From Trichomonas vaginalis G3 (Eukaryota > Parabasalia > Trichomonadida > Trichomonadidae): 64,000 nt of DNA. The position numbers and the translations under genes are program-made. The notes under the pieces were generated by a model. It was not told the origin of the DNA. It worked only from the letters and a program-made list of their open reading frames with translations, and ran no database searches. This document shows, in pieces, positions 9,594-19,727 of the stretch (the first letter of the stretch is position 1; each line of letters begins with the position of its first letter). The stretch is from the NCBI RefSeq assembly GCF_026262505.1, contig NC_067207.1, positions 11,624,082-11,688,081 on the forward strand, given 5' to 3'.

Positions 9594-11718
9594 TTAAAAA
9601 TCGGATATCGCACCATGCAAAATAAGAAGTTTGGCAATTTGATTATATTGATGTTCTACTGCAATTTTAAGAGCAGTTTTACCCATGTTATCTGTTTCAT
9701 TGATATTTGCACCATGTGAAATAAGAAGTTCGACTGTTTTTTCACCAAGAAAATTTGCTGCTGCATAATGAAGAGCAGTGTATCCATCATTATCTTTTTC
9801 ATTGATATTTGCACCATGTGAAATAAGAAGTTCGGCTGTTTCTTTACCACAAAATTTTGCTGCTGCATAATGAAGAGCAGTTTTACCCATGTTATCTGTT
9901 TCATTGATATTTGCACCATGTGAAATAAGAAGTTCGATTATTTCTTTATTATTTTTTTCGACGCAAAATGAAGAGCAGTTTTATAACCGTAAGTCTTTTT
10001 ATTGACGTTTATACCATGTGAAATAAGAAGTTCGGCAATTTCTTTATGATTATTTTCTACTGCATAATGAAGAACTGTTTCTCCATTTTTATCTGTTTCA
10101 TTGATATTTGCACCATGTGAAATAAGAAGTTCAAATATTTCTTTACGATTATTTTTTTTTGCTGCGAAATGAAGAGCAGTTTTATTGCTGTGACTTTTTT
10201 CATTGATATTTGCACCATGTGAAATAAGAAATTCGGCAATTTCTTTATGATTATTTTCTACTGCATGATGAAGAGCAGTTTTTCTATATATATCTTTTAC
10301 ATTGATATTTGCGCCATGTGAAATAAGAAGTTCGACTGTTTCTTTATTATTATTTCTTGCTGCATAATGAAGAGCAGTTTCTCTATTTTTATCTGTTTCA
10401 TAGATATTTGCATCATGTGAAATAAGAAGTTCAAACATTTCTTTACGATTATTTTTTTTGCTGCGAAATGAAGAGCAGTTTTATTGCTGTGACTTTTTTC
10501 ATTGATATTTGCACCATGTGAAAGAAGAAGTTCAGCTGTTTCTTTACGATTATAATGCGTCGCAATATGAAGAGCAGTGTATCCATCATTATCTTTTTCA
10601 TTGATATTTGCACCATGTGAAATAAGAAGTTCGGCTGTTTCTTTACCACAAAATTTTGCTGCTGCATAATGAAGAGCAGTTTTACCCATGTTATCTGTTT
10701 CATTGATATTTGCACCATGTGAAATAAGAAGTTCGACTATTTCTTTATAGTTATTAAGTACCGCAATATGAAGAGAAGTGTATCCATCTTTATCTTTTTC
10801 ATTGATGTTTGCACCATCCGAAAGGAAATATTTGCAAAGTGATGGAATAAAGAATCTTATAGAATTAATAAAGCATTTGTTAACTTTTTTAGTTTGATCG
10901 AAATAAACTAAAAACGAATCAAGATTATTATATTTGGAACAAAAAGTTAAATCGATCTTCATATTGTGTTCATTCATCAAGAATGTAACAAAATCAATGT
11001 TGTGCGAAATAATTGCATATTCCATGCATTCTTTATCTGGCTTTTGATATTTCAAACATTCACTCATGATATCTGGATTTCCTCCTAAAAATGAAAATTG
11101 CAAACATTTTTGAGTTATTTTTGTGTTAAATTTTGTCCTTAAAAACTTGAAACAATCAACAGCTCCGTGGTAACAACATAATTCAAGTAATGAATATCCA
11201 TTATTAGAATAAGGATATAAACTGCTTTTAAGTGTTTGCTTTTTATCAAATCCATCTCTTTCAGTGAATGTGATGAAGCTTTCTAGGTTATTATCCATAA
11301 TTGCTCTGTAAATCGTATCTTTTGTATGAAACTCCAAATTCTCTGATGTAATTTTTTTGAATTCTGTATTCTTGTTTAAAATAATGCCATATTCTTTATA
11401 AAACAAGTAGTTGGAAATAGTTGGAATATCTGTGACTACTGTTATTTGATAATCATCTGATAATTGTTTCGCAAGTTTCAAGTATGACTTTGTATAGCTG
11501 TTTCTAAACGGGATAATACTTAAAATATCTTTTACAACATTATAAGGATGACGTTTATTTGAATCAATTAAATCTGATTTGATCATTGTGTAAATCGTGT
11601 TTAATTCTTTTTCGTTTTTCGTGTTTAACTGATACAATGCAATGTAGCAATCGATATAGTATCTGTAGATACTTCTCAATTCACTATATTTATTTGGAAG
11701 AATGTCTTGACCGGACAT
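9594..11718 (-). pseudogene. Ankyrin-repeat protein of the large trichomonad family, frameshifted
   Basis: The ATG at 11718 opens about 300 residues of the helical N-terminal domain (DUF3447-like, with LLELCCYHGAVDCFKFL) seen in many trichomonad ankyrin proteins. About thirteen ankyrin repeats of 33 residues (99 bp each) follow, each built on HGANINEKDxxGxTALHxAA and ELLISHG. The frame breaks twice, near 10450 and near 9950. Both lie in T-runs of repeats where a sister repeat keeps one more T, so slippage indels are the simple cause. Such proteins are cytosolic scaffolds; no partner can be named. TTAA element copy B is inserted immediately upstream: its flanking TTAA overlaps the last base of the start codon. 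The original promoter is therefore lost or displaced. The near-identity of neighbouring repeats suggests recent repeat expansion. Confidence 0.85.
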
Positions 11719-11721
11719 TAA

Positions 11722-12641
11722 GGGTGCACTGTTGTAAACGAAAACGATAAAAACGGTTTGACAGAAAAAGTGACACTTTACATGGCAAAAAATAGAGCCT
11801 TACTTTTGAGATACTTGAGATTGAAACTGAATCTTATGAGGCGGTGATCTTGAATCACTACCTCATAAGGTTCAGTTTCATATAAAATTTGTTGCAATTT
11901 GTTATTCTTTTGCAATTATTTCTTATAAGATTTTACATCTTTTAGCGGGGAATGTTTGTTATCATGTATATATTATAAATATCTACACGATAACGAACAT
12001 TCCTCGCTAAATTGCTGAGAAACTTTGAGGAAATGTCGAACAATTTCCTCAAAGTTTCTCAGATTTATATAGATCACTAGAGTCCCCTAGGCACTGATTC
12101 TGGTTCAGTACCTAGGAGGCTCTAGTTCTCTAACGAACTGATAAAATGTTTTTAAATTTTTGGATATTGCTACCTGTGAAGCACTGACTTCAAGTCAGTA
12201 CCTCACAGGTAGCAATTACATTGAAAGATGGGAGAAACTTTGTCCGAATGTTAAACTATTCGGACAAAGTTTCTCCCATTTTTTGAAGGAATTGGAGGCT
12301 ATGAGATACTAATGCAATGTCAGTAACTCATGGCTTCCAATTCCTTCCTAAAACTCATAAAAGTGGACATTACATGCATATAAAATTTGACATGTAAAGT
12401 CCACTTTTTGTGAGCGGGGATTTGACTCCGTAGTCGGTTTGCCAAAGCCATCAATTTCGATCAATTGGGGTTTAAGGCTAAACTTTTTTTCTTATATTTC
12501 CATATTGAGTAAATATTTTTTAAATATTTTGATTGATCATATATCACTATATGACCATATATCATATCCATAAAAATCATGGAAAAATATCTCGAGACCA
12601 AGGAAAAAAAGTGGGAGTGTCAAACCGATTACAGTGCACCC
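11722..12641. mobile_element. TTAA-flanked non-autonomous DNA transposon, copy B, packed with hairpins
   Basis: The 920-bp element starts GGGTGCACTGT and ends ACAGTGCACCC, with TTAA on both sides (11718-11721 and 12642-12645). Subterminal CGGTTTGACA also recurs in inverted form at the other end, so the inverted repeats are imperfect over about 55 bp. No open frame encodes a transposase. The first eight bases equal those of copy A (3348), which puts both in one family (Kolobok or piggyBac type by target site). The interior is unusual: eight strong hairpins in a row fill 11822-12407. The element sits against the start codon of the ankyrin gene and only about 27 bp from the left end of virus-like element 1. 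Confidence 0.75.
11822..12407. repeat. Array of eight consecutive long hairpins
   Basis: Hairpins lie at about 11822-11880, 11944-12009, 12015-12062, 12076-12126, 12166-12216, 12228-12280, 12285-12348 and 12360-12407. Stems are 17-22 bp, several perfect (for example the sixth, ATGGGAGAAACTTTGTCCGA paired to its complement). Loops are mostly 8-20 nt. Stem sequences differ between hairpins. The first, fourth, fifth and seventh share a loop theme like CACTGA...TCAGTACCT; the third and sixth share GAGAAACTTTG. A weaker ninth may follow at about 12437-12485. Confidence 0.85.
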
Positions 12642-12652
12642 TTAAAAAAAAA

Positions 12653-12663
12653 ATTAACAATCA

Positions 12664-12668
<5 letters not shown>
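12653..12668 (+). repeat. Left flank of element 1: target repeat ending in ATATAA
   Basis: ATATAA at 12663-12668 abuts the A-run that tips element 1. The same six bases abut the T-run at the other end (38167-38172). The 16-bp string ATTAACAATCATATAA occurs here and again at 38174-38189. Confidence 0.75.
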
Positions 12669-12706
<38 letters not shown>

Positions 12707-12754
12707 AGTGGGGCTTCCAGGCACTTCGTGCCTTCTAGCCCTGAGGATGAATGA

Positions 12755-12960
12755 GTATAAATGAAGTCTTTACAAAGTCTTTACGAAGAAGTCTTAACAA
12801 AACATTTACGAAGAAGTCTTAACAAAACATTTACGAAGAAGTCTTAACAAAACATTTACGAAGAAGTCTTAACAAAACATTTACGAAGAAGTCTTAACAA
12901 AACATTTACGAAGAAGTCTTAACAAAGTCTTTACGAAGAAGTCTTAACAAAACATAGACA
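12755..12960 (+). repeat. 25-bp tandem repeat at the left end of element 1
   Basis: About eight copies of a 25-bp unit containing ACGAAGAAGTCTTAACAAA. The mirror copy is at about 37885-38085. Variant units recur inside the element near 21830-21905 and 22770-22885. Confidence 0.85.
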
Positions 12961-12989
12961 AGAAAGTTCATGAGTGTAAATGACCCAAA

Positions 12990-13660
12990 AATAATGTTTA
13001 TGTTAGAATGTTAGATCTAACATGTTTTCTAACATGTTTTCTAACATGGTCTAAAACTCTTGAATTTTCATTAAATTTACACCAAAAATATATTTTAGGG
13101 TAGAAGGGTATATCTAACCTCTTTTCTAACCTCTTTTCTACCCTCTTGAATTTTCATGAAATTTACACCAAAAATATATTTTAGGGTAGAAGGGTATATC
13201 TAACCTCTTTTCTAACCTCTTGAATTTTCATGAAATTTACACCAAAAATATATTTTAGGGTAGAAGGGTATATCTAACCTCTTTTCTAACCTCTTTTCTA
13301 CCCTCTTGAATTTTCATGAAATTTACACCAAAAATATATTTTAGGGTAGAATGTTAGATCTAACATGTTTTCTAACATGTTTTCTAACATGGTCTAAAAC
13401 TCTTGAATTTTCATGAAATTTACACCAAAAATATACTACTAGGGTCATTTACGATGAAATCTCAACAAAACATTTACGAAGAAATCTTAACAAAACATTT
13501 ACGAAGAAATCTTAACAAAACATAGACAAGAAAGTTCATGAGAAATTAGATGAAGAAGTCTTAACAAAGTCTTTACGAAGAAATTCATGAGTTTTCTACG
13601 ATGTTAGAAAACATGTTAGAAAAGGTGTTAGATCTAACATTCTAACATAAACATTATTTT
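12990..13660 (+). repeat. Palindrome-rich repeats of the left terminal region
   Basis: Repeated blocks contain the perfect palindrome TGTTAGATCTAACA (13009-13022, 13352-13365) followed by TGTTTTCTAACAT copies. Variant blocks use CTAACCTCTTTTCTACCCTC joined to a TTTACACCAAAAATATATTT linker. No gene is seen between 12734 and 13760. The mirror lies at about 37190-37850. Confidence 0.8.
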
Positions 13661-13760
13661 TTGGTCATTTACACTCATTTACGAAGAAATCTCAACAAAG
13701 TCTTTACGAAGAAGTCACAATAAAACATCTGTCAAAAACCGCTTTTTAACTTCACTTAAA

Positions 13761-16700
13761 ATGCCACGTAAGCTACGTAAGAATATACGTAAGAGGAAGA
13801 GAGCATTGAAACATCCAATAGTAAAACTGACACCACAACAACAGTTGCAACAACAAATGCTGAATGACCCCACTATGTTGCAACAAATGTCAAGCAATCC
13901 TATGCTTTTAAACCGAGTTGTTGGTGCACAGAGTGGAGGTTTAAGAGCGGCACTTTTAGCGAAAATGGCAGGCTATGGTGGAGCTGCAGACGGAACAGCC
14001 TATAACCCTCAAAGTCAAATGAATTTGAGTTCACTCAAAAATCAAATAACAGATGTCAAAAAGTCAAACATAGACATACAGAAGCAAATAAGTGAAAACG
14101 AAAAGAAACTAGAATATGACAGACACACAAAGAAACTCAATGAGTTAAACGTAGAGAAAAAGAAGAAAGAAGAACAACTGAAAGAACTAAGTACAGAGGA
14201 ATATGCGAAAAAAGTGTCAGAAAAAGCAGCAGAAGTAGCAAAAATGGAACAAGATGTCATAAATTTGAAAAACCATACTACTCAATATAAAATACTGAAA
14301 GATGAAGAGATAAAACAAAAAGCCCTGAAGACATATATGGATAGCGATGAGTATAAAAAAGAAGTTGAAGCAAATGTAAAGGCAGAAAAACTTTTACAGT
14401 TGCAAAACCAAACCGTACAGTATGAAAACTTAGCACAAGAAAGTAAAAATAACGACGCAGCCATGCAAAAGGCAATGAAAAGCGCAGAATATATAAAAGC
14501 TAACAATGACTGGTTAGATGCCCAAGCCAACGCTAAAGCAGCCCAACTCATAGGGTCAATAAGGACAAAAATACAAGCGGATGAAGATAGTTCAAATGAA
14601 GCTTTAACAAATGCTGACTTTAAGAACGCTTTCGAAGCTCTTCATAGTAAGGTGAAACAAGTGAACGACTTCTCATCTGGAAAGAAACTGAAGTCTGAAG
14701 GTTTCGACAAAGAGTTAAAAGAAGTAGCACAAAATATGACGAAAATAACAGATGCAGCAACGAGACAGGCAGTTCAAAGTGCCTATGACGCCGTTAGAGC
14801 AACTGTTGTGAAAAGTCAAGAAAAAGAGTTACAACAGACCAAAACAGACCTAGTAAATGCTTTCTTAAAAACGAAAAGTCAGGTAGGACATTACGCTGCA
14901 GATGGAACATATGTGCCAGCTGGTGGAACTTATATACCACCAAACCCTCCAAGAGAAGCACCTGCACCAGGACTACCTAAAACATTTACATCGTCACATG
15001 GACACAGACACAGGCATGCACAACAACCAACAGTTCAAAACCCTGCACAACAACCACCTCCACAACCAGCACAGCAACCAACAGTTCAGAACCCTGCACA
15101 GCAACCAACAGTTCAAAACCCTGCACAACAACCACCTCCACAACCAGCACAGCAACCAACAGTTCAGAACCCTGCACAGCAACCAACAGTTCAAAACCCT
15201 GCACAACAACAACCACAAACAGAGCAAGGACATAAAAGAAGTAGAGAACAAGGAAACCAAGAATTCTTAAAAATGCTTAAAGAAGAGTGTGGTTTCCCAG
15301 ATACTGTTGACTTTAGTGACAGATATAAAGAAGCTATTGGAAAGTTCAAGGATGGAAATACTGACCCGAACCTATTTAGCTTTATGGCTCAGCACCAAAA
15401 CGGATATAATCTCAAACCTGGAAAATACAAGCTCGCTAAGGGATATGATTTAATAGCATATCATCCAAATGACATGAACGAATTTACTCCGAGATATTTG
15501 ATGTCAGAGCTAAATGACAATTCAACTTTCGTCATGAAACGCGTAAAAAAAGGAGACGGAACGAAAGAACAAAGGCTTATGAATGCGGATGACGTAGATA
15601 GGGAAATTGTTGAAAACGGTCTCGGAATATATGAAATGCCAGCAGATGAGTACAAGAAACTCCACAGGAAGAAATAGTTCAGATACAACCAGACATGGAA
15701 GAAATAGTTCAGCAACAACAGCTAGAAGAGCCTGAAGGAAACGAACAAGTCCCTCCTTTGGAAACTAACTTCACAGAACTAGATGAAGATTTGGAACAGC
15801 CGAAAAATCTTGACCCTCAACAAGAGTATGAGGTGAATATGGAATCTTTCCAAGAGTCTAAAAAAAATTCGGCTGACATAGTAGAAGAATATCGAAAAAT
15901 GTTTGCCGACATACAAAAGACTCCAGCACCAGATGAAAATATTCAGCATAGAATGGAAGAACTGAAAAAAAATGTACACAAATACAACAACCCTTTTTAC
16001 TTACGAGCATTTAACGTTCAATCTTCGGATGAACTCGGTGAAATAAAAGGTTAAATTTCAAGAAAACATATAGAAATGAAACATTGTTTAAAGTTCATTC
16101 AGAACCTAACCAAGATGGAAACAAACCTACTTTTGTTTCTGCAGACGATGGAACTACAATGAGATGGGGTCATAAAGCTAACCCGGATAGGTGGTTCATA
16201 AACTTACAACCTCAATTCCAAGAAGTTGTAGACGCAATGGAAGTCAATGGTGAACCAGATATAGCTGGTATTTTAAGCGCGGCTTTAATGCCATTGAAAG
16301 ATAAAACATGCAGATATTTTGGACCAGTATGAAATGAACATGGCTGATGGAAATATAACACCTGACGTTCTAGAACATTTATCTCAAAGAACTACACAGA
16401 ACCATAGAGATGGTATATTTGGTGAAGAGTTTAGAAAGAAAGTTAGGGAGAGCGAAGGAAGAGAACCTATTGTACATGACCTTGCAAACGAAAGTTTACA
16501 AAATGTCATAAAAACTTACTTTGCAGACAATGAACCGAGAAGGGATGAATATTTAAGAAAACTCAAATGGACAGTACCAAATGAAATGTTAGTATTGAAA
16601 AACATGTTCCTTGACAAAATAAACCAACTACAGAAATAAACGACGCAAGACTGAAAGATTGGGTAAAAGCTTTCCCATTCACAAAAGATATAGTTGGTAA

Positions 16701-17055
16701 CATGGAAAGAAAACCAGAATGGCTACAAAAACATATATTTGGAAACGAGCTTATTCCATATGGACAGGCACTGTTTGAAGAGCTTGAACCGGAAACTCAG
16801 GAAAGAGTCATGCAAACAATACGCAAAGACTCAAATACAAACTATGACAAACTCTTTCTAGGATATAGGTTACCTGAGATGGGCGACCAGAGCCCAAAGG
16901 CAAAAAGGACATGGGAAATTTGCAACATACTAGATGAACATAATGCAAAGATGCAACAACTTCAAGCAGAGGGCAATGAAGGAAAAAGAAGAGTTAAAAA
17001 CTCAGTCAGGAAGAAAGTAAAGCTTGGTCCACGTGGGTTCTATTATGACATATAA
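13761..17055 (+). pseudogene. Large Q-rich, coiled-coil virion-type protein gene of element 1, left copy
   Basis: The protein opens with a strongly basic tail (MPRKLRKNIRKRKRALKHP), then glutamine-rich sequence. A long charged coiled-coil stretch follows (roughly residues 95-250). A tandem repeat of AQQPTVQNPAQQPPPQP comes near residues 425-490, and then a large acidic and charged C-terminal region. I recognise no enzyme domain. The position directly before the capsid gene and the basic N-terminus suggest a core, scaffold or DNA-packing role, which is inference. This copy is broken, with about four breaks. The first 638 codons are open. The mirror copy is at 33784-37083. Confidence 0.65.
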
Positions 17056-17087
17056 ATCCAACTATTCTATATTTTTACTCATATGAA

Positions 17088-18695
17088 ATGTACGCCGCTC
17101 AGAATATAACGCCAACAGTTTTGGATGCTATGAATGGAAATGTTTCTGAATGGTATAACGAATGCGACAATGCCATTAGAAGGTCAGAAATAGTTCCTGG
17201 AACTTACGAATATACAACTGCTGTTTCTTATGGAAATGTAGGTGAGTTTGGAGAAGGTTCTTCAACAACAGTAGATATTGCTTGCGACAGGTTTCATATT
17301 ATTTCTATTGACAACTCATTCTTATACGTGGAACAAGACATTGAAATAAAACCTTCTGCCAAGTTGTCTGACAAGAAAGGTTGCAATGGAATTTTCTATG
17401 TCGGATACCAATATGCTCCAGAAGTTTTCATGGGATATAAGATATATTCTAACTCTGACTTAGTTCAAACAGTAACATGGGCAAACTATGAATGGTTCGC
17501 TTTGAGAAACTCAGTACAACCACAAGCTAGAGAACAAACAGACCAGTATGCAACTATTGAGAAAATAAGAAGACTTGACCCTAACGTTCCAGGAGTTTAT
17601 GTTGACCTTTCTGGACAAACTGCAGCAGCAGTAACCAAAGTAAAACTGAAACTTAGAGTTCCTTTGTCATCTTTCCTCATCTTCAGGTTTTTAAGATACT
17701 TGCCAAACTGGGCAGGAAAAATTTCTATCGAACTTACTCCAAGCAAAAATAACTTAGTCATTGCACCAACACAAGACCCATTCACTCTTACAGAAGTAGT
17801 GGGAACAAATAAAATGTCATTCGCCGACTTTTGCAAAAACAAAGTTGACTTAGACTTTGGTTTCTCAAACCTCAACACTGAAGTAAACTATTATTTCAAT
17901 GCTGCTGGAGATGCTTGGGACCCAGTTAAGTTCACATGCGAAAAGTTTGAATGCAAGAGAATAGAAAGCAGACTTGCAGTCTATATGTTGGACCCAGATA
18001 TTTCAAATGCTTTAGCTGCCAAATATATTGCAGTTCCACTTATGTTCCCTATACACCAAATATCTGTCAAAGACTTTGCAGGTGAAGTTGGAAACCAAAG
18101 TGCTGACCCAGGTGCAAGAACAGATATTGCCTTAACAACTGCAATGAAACATGCAGATACTATGTTTGTACTGTTCAGACGAACTATAAATGACTATTCT
18201 TGCTTCTACAACCCTGGTATTAAATACCATATAAACATAGATGGCAAATATTATCCAAGAGAAGAATATTCTACAGTTGAGGATATGAGGTCATACAACT
18301 TGACATTAGATGCTATGAACTTTAACAACAACTTCACAACGACCATTAACCCTGAAATGCAAAGTTCTATTATGCCATATGTGAAAGTATGGACTCATAC
18401 AGGAGGTCAAAAAACTCAATATACAAATGGAGACCGTTCAAACTTTTGGCTTGGCATTCCATTTGCTGACTCAGAAGACTTTATGGGTGGTATTTCAACT
18501 GTTGGTACTGTACAAATACAATATACTGGTGACAGAGACGGTCCAAATGAATTGAAAGCAAAGAAGTTTACAAAACCAATAGCACTTTTCACGGAAGATG
18601 CTCTTTTGAAGATTCGTTCGATGAAACCTGCTGGGGCTCCTCAGATTGGCATAACGACAGCTTCCATCGAGCAGATTTTGGCAGCAGGTCAGTAA
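17088..18695 (+). CDS. Major capsid protein of element 1, left copy (double jelly-roll type)
   Basis: The 535-residue frame is open throughout. Size, beta-rich pattern and the central block KLRVPLSSFLIFRFLRYLPNW followed by the KISIEL strand are those of Polinton and Polinton-like virus major capsid proteins. It would form the hexon-like trimers of an icosahedral shell. The start ATG at 17088 follows a T-rich leader (TATTTTTACTCATATGAA), the usual context in this element. The last about 100 bp overlap an antisense gene. The call rests on pattern recognition rather than a database search. The second copy at 32140-33751 is broken. Confidence 0.75.
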   Translation: MYAAQNITPTVLDAMNGNVSEWYNECDNAIRRSEIVPGTYEYTTAVSYGNVGEFGEGSSTTVDIACDRFHIISIDNSFLYVEQDIEIKPSAKLSDKKGCNGIFYVGYQYAPEVFMGYKIYSNSDLVQTVTWANYEWFALRNSVQPQAREQTDQYATIEKIRRLDPNVPGVYVDLSGQTAAAVTKVKLKLRVPLSSFLIFRFLRYLPNWAGKISIELTPSKNNLVIAPTQDPFTLTEVVGTNKMSFADFCKNKVDLDFGFSNLNTEVNYYFNAAGDAWDPVKFTCEKFECKRIESRLAVYMLDPDISNALAAKYIAVPLMFPIHQISVKDFAGEVGNQSADPGARTDIALTTAMKHADTMFVLFRRTINDYSCFYNPGIKYHINIDGKYYPREEYSTVEDMRSYNLTLDAMNFNNNFTTTINPEMQSSIMPYVKVWTHTGGQKTQYTNGDRSNFWLGIPFADSEDFMGGISTVGTVQIQYTGDRDGPNELKAKKFTKPIALFTEDALLKIRSMKPAGAPQIGITTASIEQILAAGQ

Positions 18696-19008
18696 GTTGT
18701 TCTTGAACTGACTTCTCTCCGTCAAATATTGACAGTACGCCAGTTTTGACATAAAATTGTATTATAAACTTTCCTTTAGAAATATCTGTAAGTTTTGAAG
18801 TTATATTTTTGTCTGCTTCAAGAACTTTCACCATTTCAGTTATACCAACTTTCTTTGCTTTATGAAAATATTTTGGTTCAGCAAAGACTGCTATTCTATA
18901 ACATTTTCCATTGTTTGTGTAAAGAACTATTCTGTCAATGTATTTGTATTGTTTGTGTGTGTAAACTTTGTTTTGCTTCAATTCGAAGAGATACTCAAAT
19001 ACGTCCAT
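18589..19008 (-). CDS. Small antisense gene overlapping the capsid gene end, left copy
   Basis: A 139-residue frame starting at ATG 19008. It runs convergently into the 3' end of the capsid gene and overlaps it by about 107 bp. The first 100 residues (MDVFEYLFELKQNKVYTHKQ onward, with an alternating hydrophobic pattern) look like a real small alpha/beta protein. The tail over the capsid gene is Ser/Glu-rich. Its start faces that of the helper gene at 19027, with only about 18 bp between them, so they share a bidirectional leader. Function is not recognised. The mirror copy is at 31830-32249. Confidence 0.5.
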   Translation of the reverse strand: MDVFEYLFELKQNKVYTHKQYKYIDRIVLYTNNGKCYRIAVFAEPKYFHKAKKVGITEMVKVLEADKNITSKLTDISKGKFIIQFYVKTGVLSIFDGEKSVQEQLTDLLPKSARWKLSLCQSEEPQQVSSNESSKEHLP

Positions 19009-19026
19009 CTTTTTATTCGAAGTAAA

Positions 19027-19627
19027 ATGTCATTTCCGAAAAATAGAAGCGTAAGTGTTTCAAAAGGTTTAATGGCGTGGCAGATGTGAAGTTAAATTCA
19101 CCAACTCAAACAAACAGTCAAAGTGTTGTGTCAATGTCAAAGAAAGAGATGTTGAAGTGGGGAAACCATACGAAGACGAAGATGGTATAACAATAGTTCC
19201 TGTAAAAGAACAACCAACATACCCTGAAGTTAGCAGAGACTTAAGTTCTGTTGCAGATATTCGAAACGACTACCAACAACTAAAGACAAACTTAAAACTC
19301 AGGAGAAGATTTGTCAGGCTTTGGGTATAATGTTAAACTTGGTCGAACACAACCCTGTAAAAGTGAACTCGTATGTCATCGCACCTCATGAAATTTTGAA
19401 AGAACTATTGAAACTTTTGACAGAGGCAGACGATATAAACATCAAAGAAAATAGAACCCGACATTAGTTGCTGTTGTTTCATACAATGTCATTGACAAGA
19501 TATAACGTTATGAAAGGAGGTGAAACGTTGAACTTAAAGTATAGTTTCCCAGACGTCATAAAAATATTTGACGACCACAACATTTCATTAAAATTTACTT
19601 GCTAATAGTAAATGGCAGAAGACATAG
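19027..19627 (+). pseudogene. Conserved helper gene of element 1, left copy
   Basis: Starts MSFPKNRSVSVSKGLMA. A Thr/Gln/acidic linker follows, then a helical half with NDYQQLKTNLK and MLNLVEHNPVKVNSYVIAP. Family unknown; it lies between capsid and penton-like genes, so a minor virion role is a guess. Broken, with a few breaks. Mirror copy at 31213-31811. Confidence 0.5.
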
Positions 19628-19722
19628 TGGTTTATACTATTACGACTAAAAACCCTGAGTCATATAATTCTATAACAACAAACTTACAAAGTCCTCAAGG
19701 ACGATATTGTAAACTAACTTAA
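19612..19722 (+). CDS. 36-residue peptide before the penton-like gene, left copy
   Basis: A short frame, MAEDIVVYTITTKNPESYNS and 16 more residues, overlapping the end of the previous gene and stopping 5 bp before the penton-like start. It is kept in both terminal repeats (mirror 31118-31228). Function unknown. Confidence 0.35.
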   Translation: MAEDIVVYTITTKNPESYNSITTNLQSPQGRYCKLT

Positions 19723-19727
19723 ACACA

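Noticed and set aside
11822-12407. Integron attC-like or gene-cassette array
   Set aside because: There are no frames between the hairpins, no integrase, and the TTAA tips define a DNA transposon.
12653-12668. A 16-bp target duplication for element 1
   Set aside because: It would leave seven extra bases on the right that happen to begin with ATATAA; a 6-bp duplication in a tandem-repeat target explains every base.
12533-12754. Forward frame with a long lysine run
   Set aside because: The lysines come from the A-run at the element tip; it spans three different DNA units.
14986-15270. Repeat-like frames opposite and beside the PQ-rich part of the large protein (also in the mirror arm)
   Set aside because: They are shadows of the AQQPTVQNP repeat in other frames.
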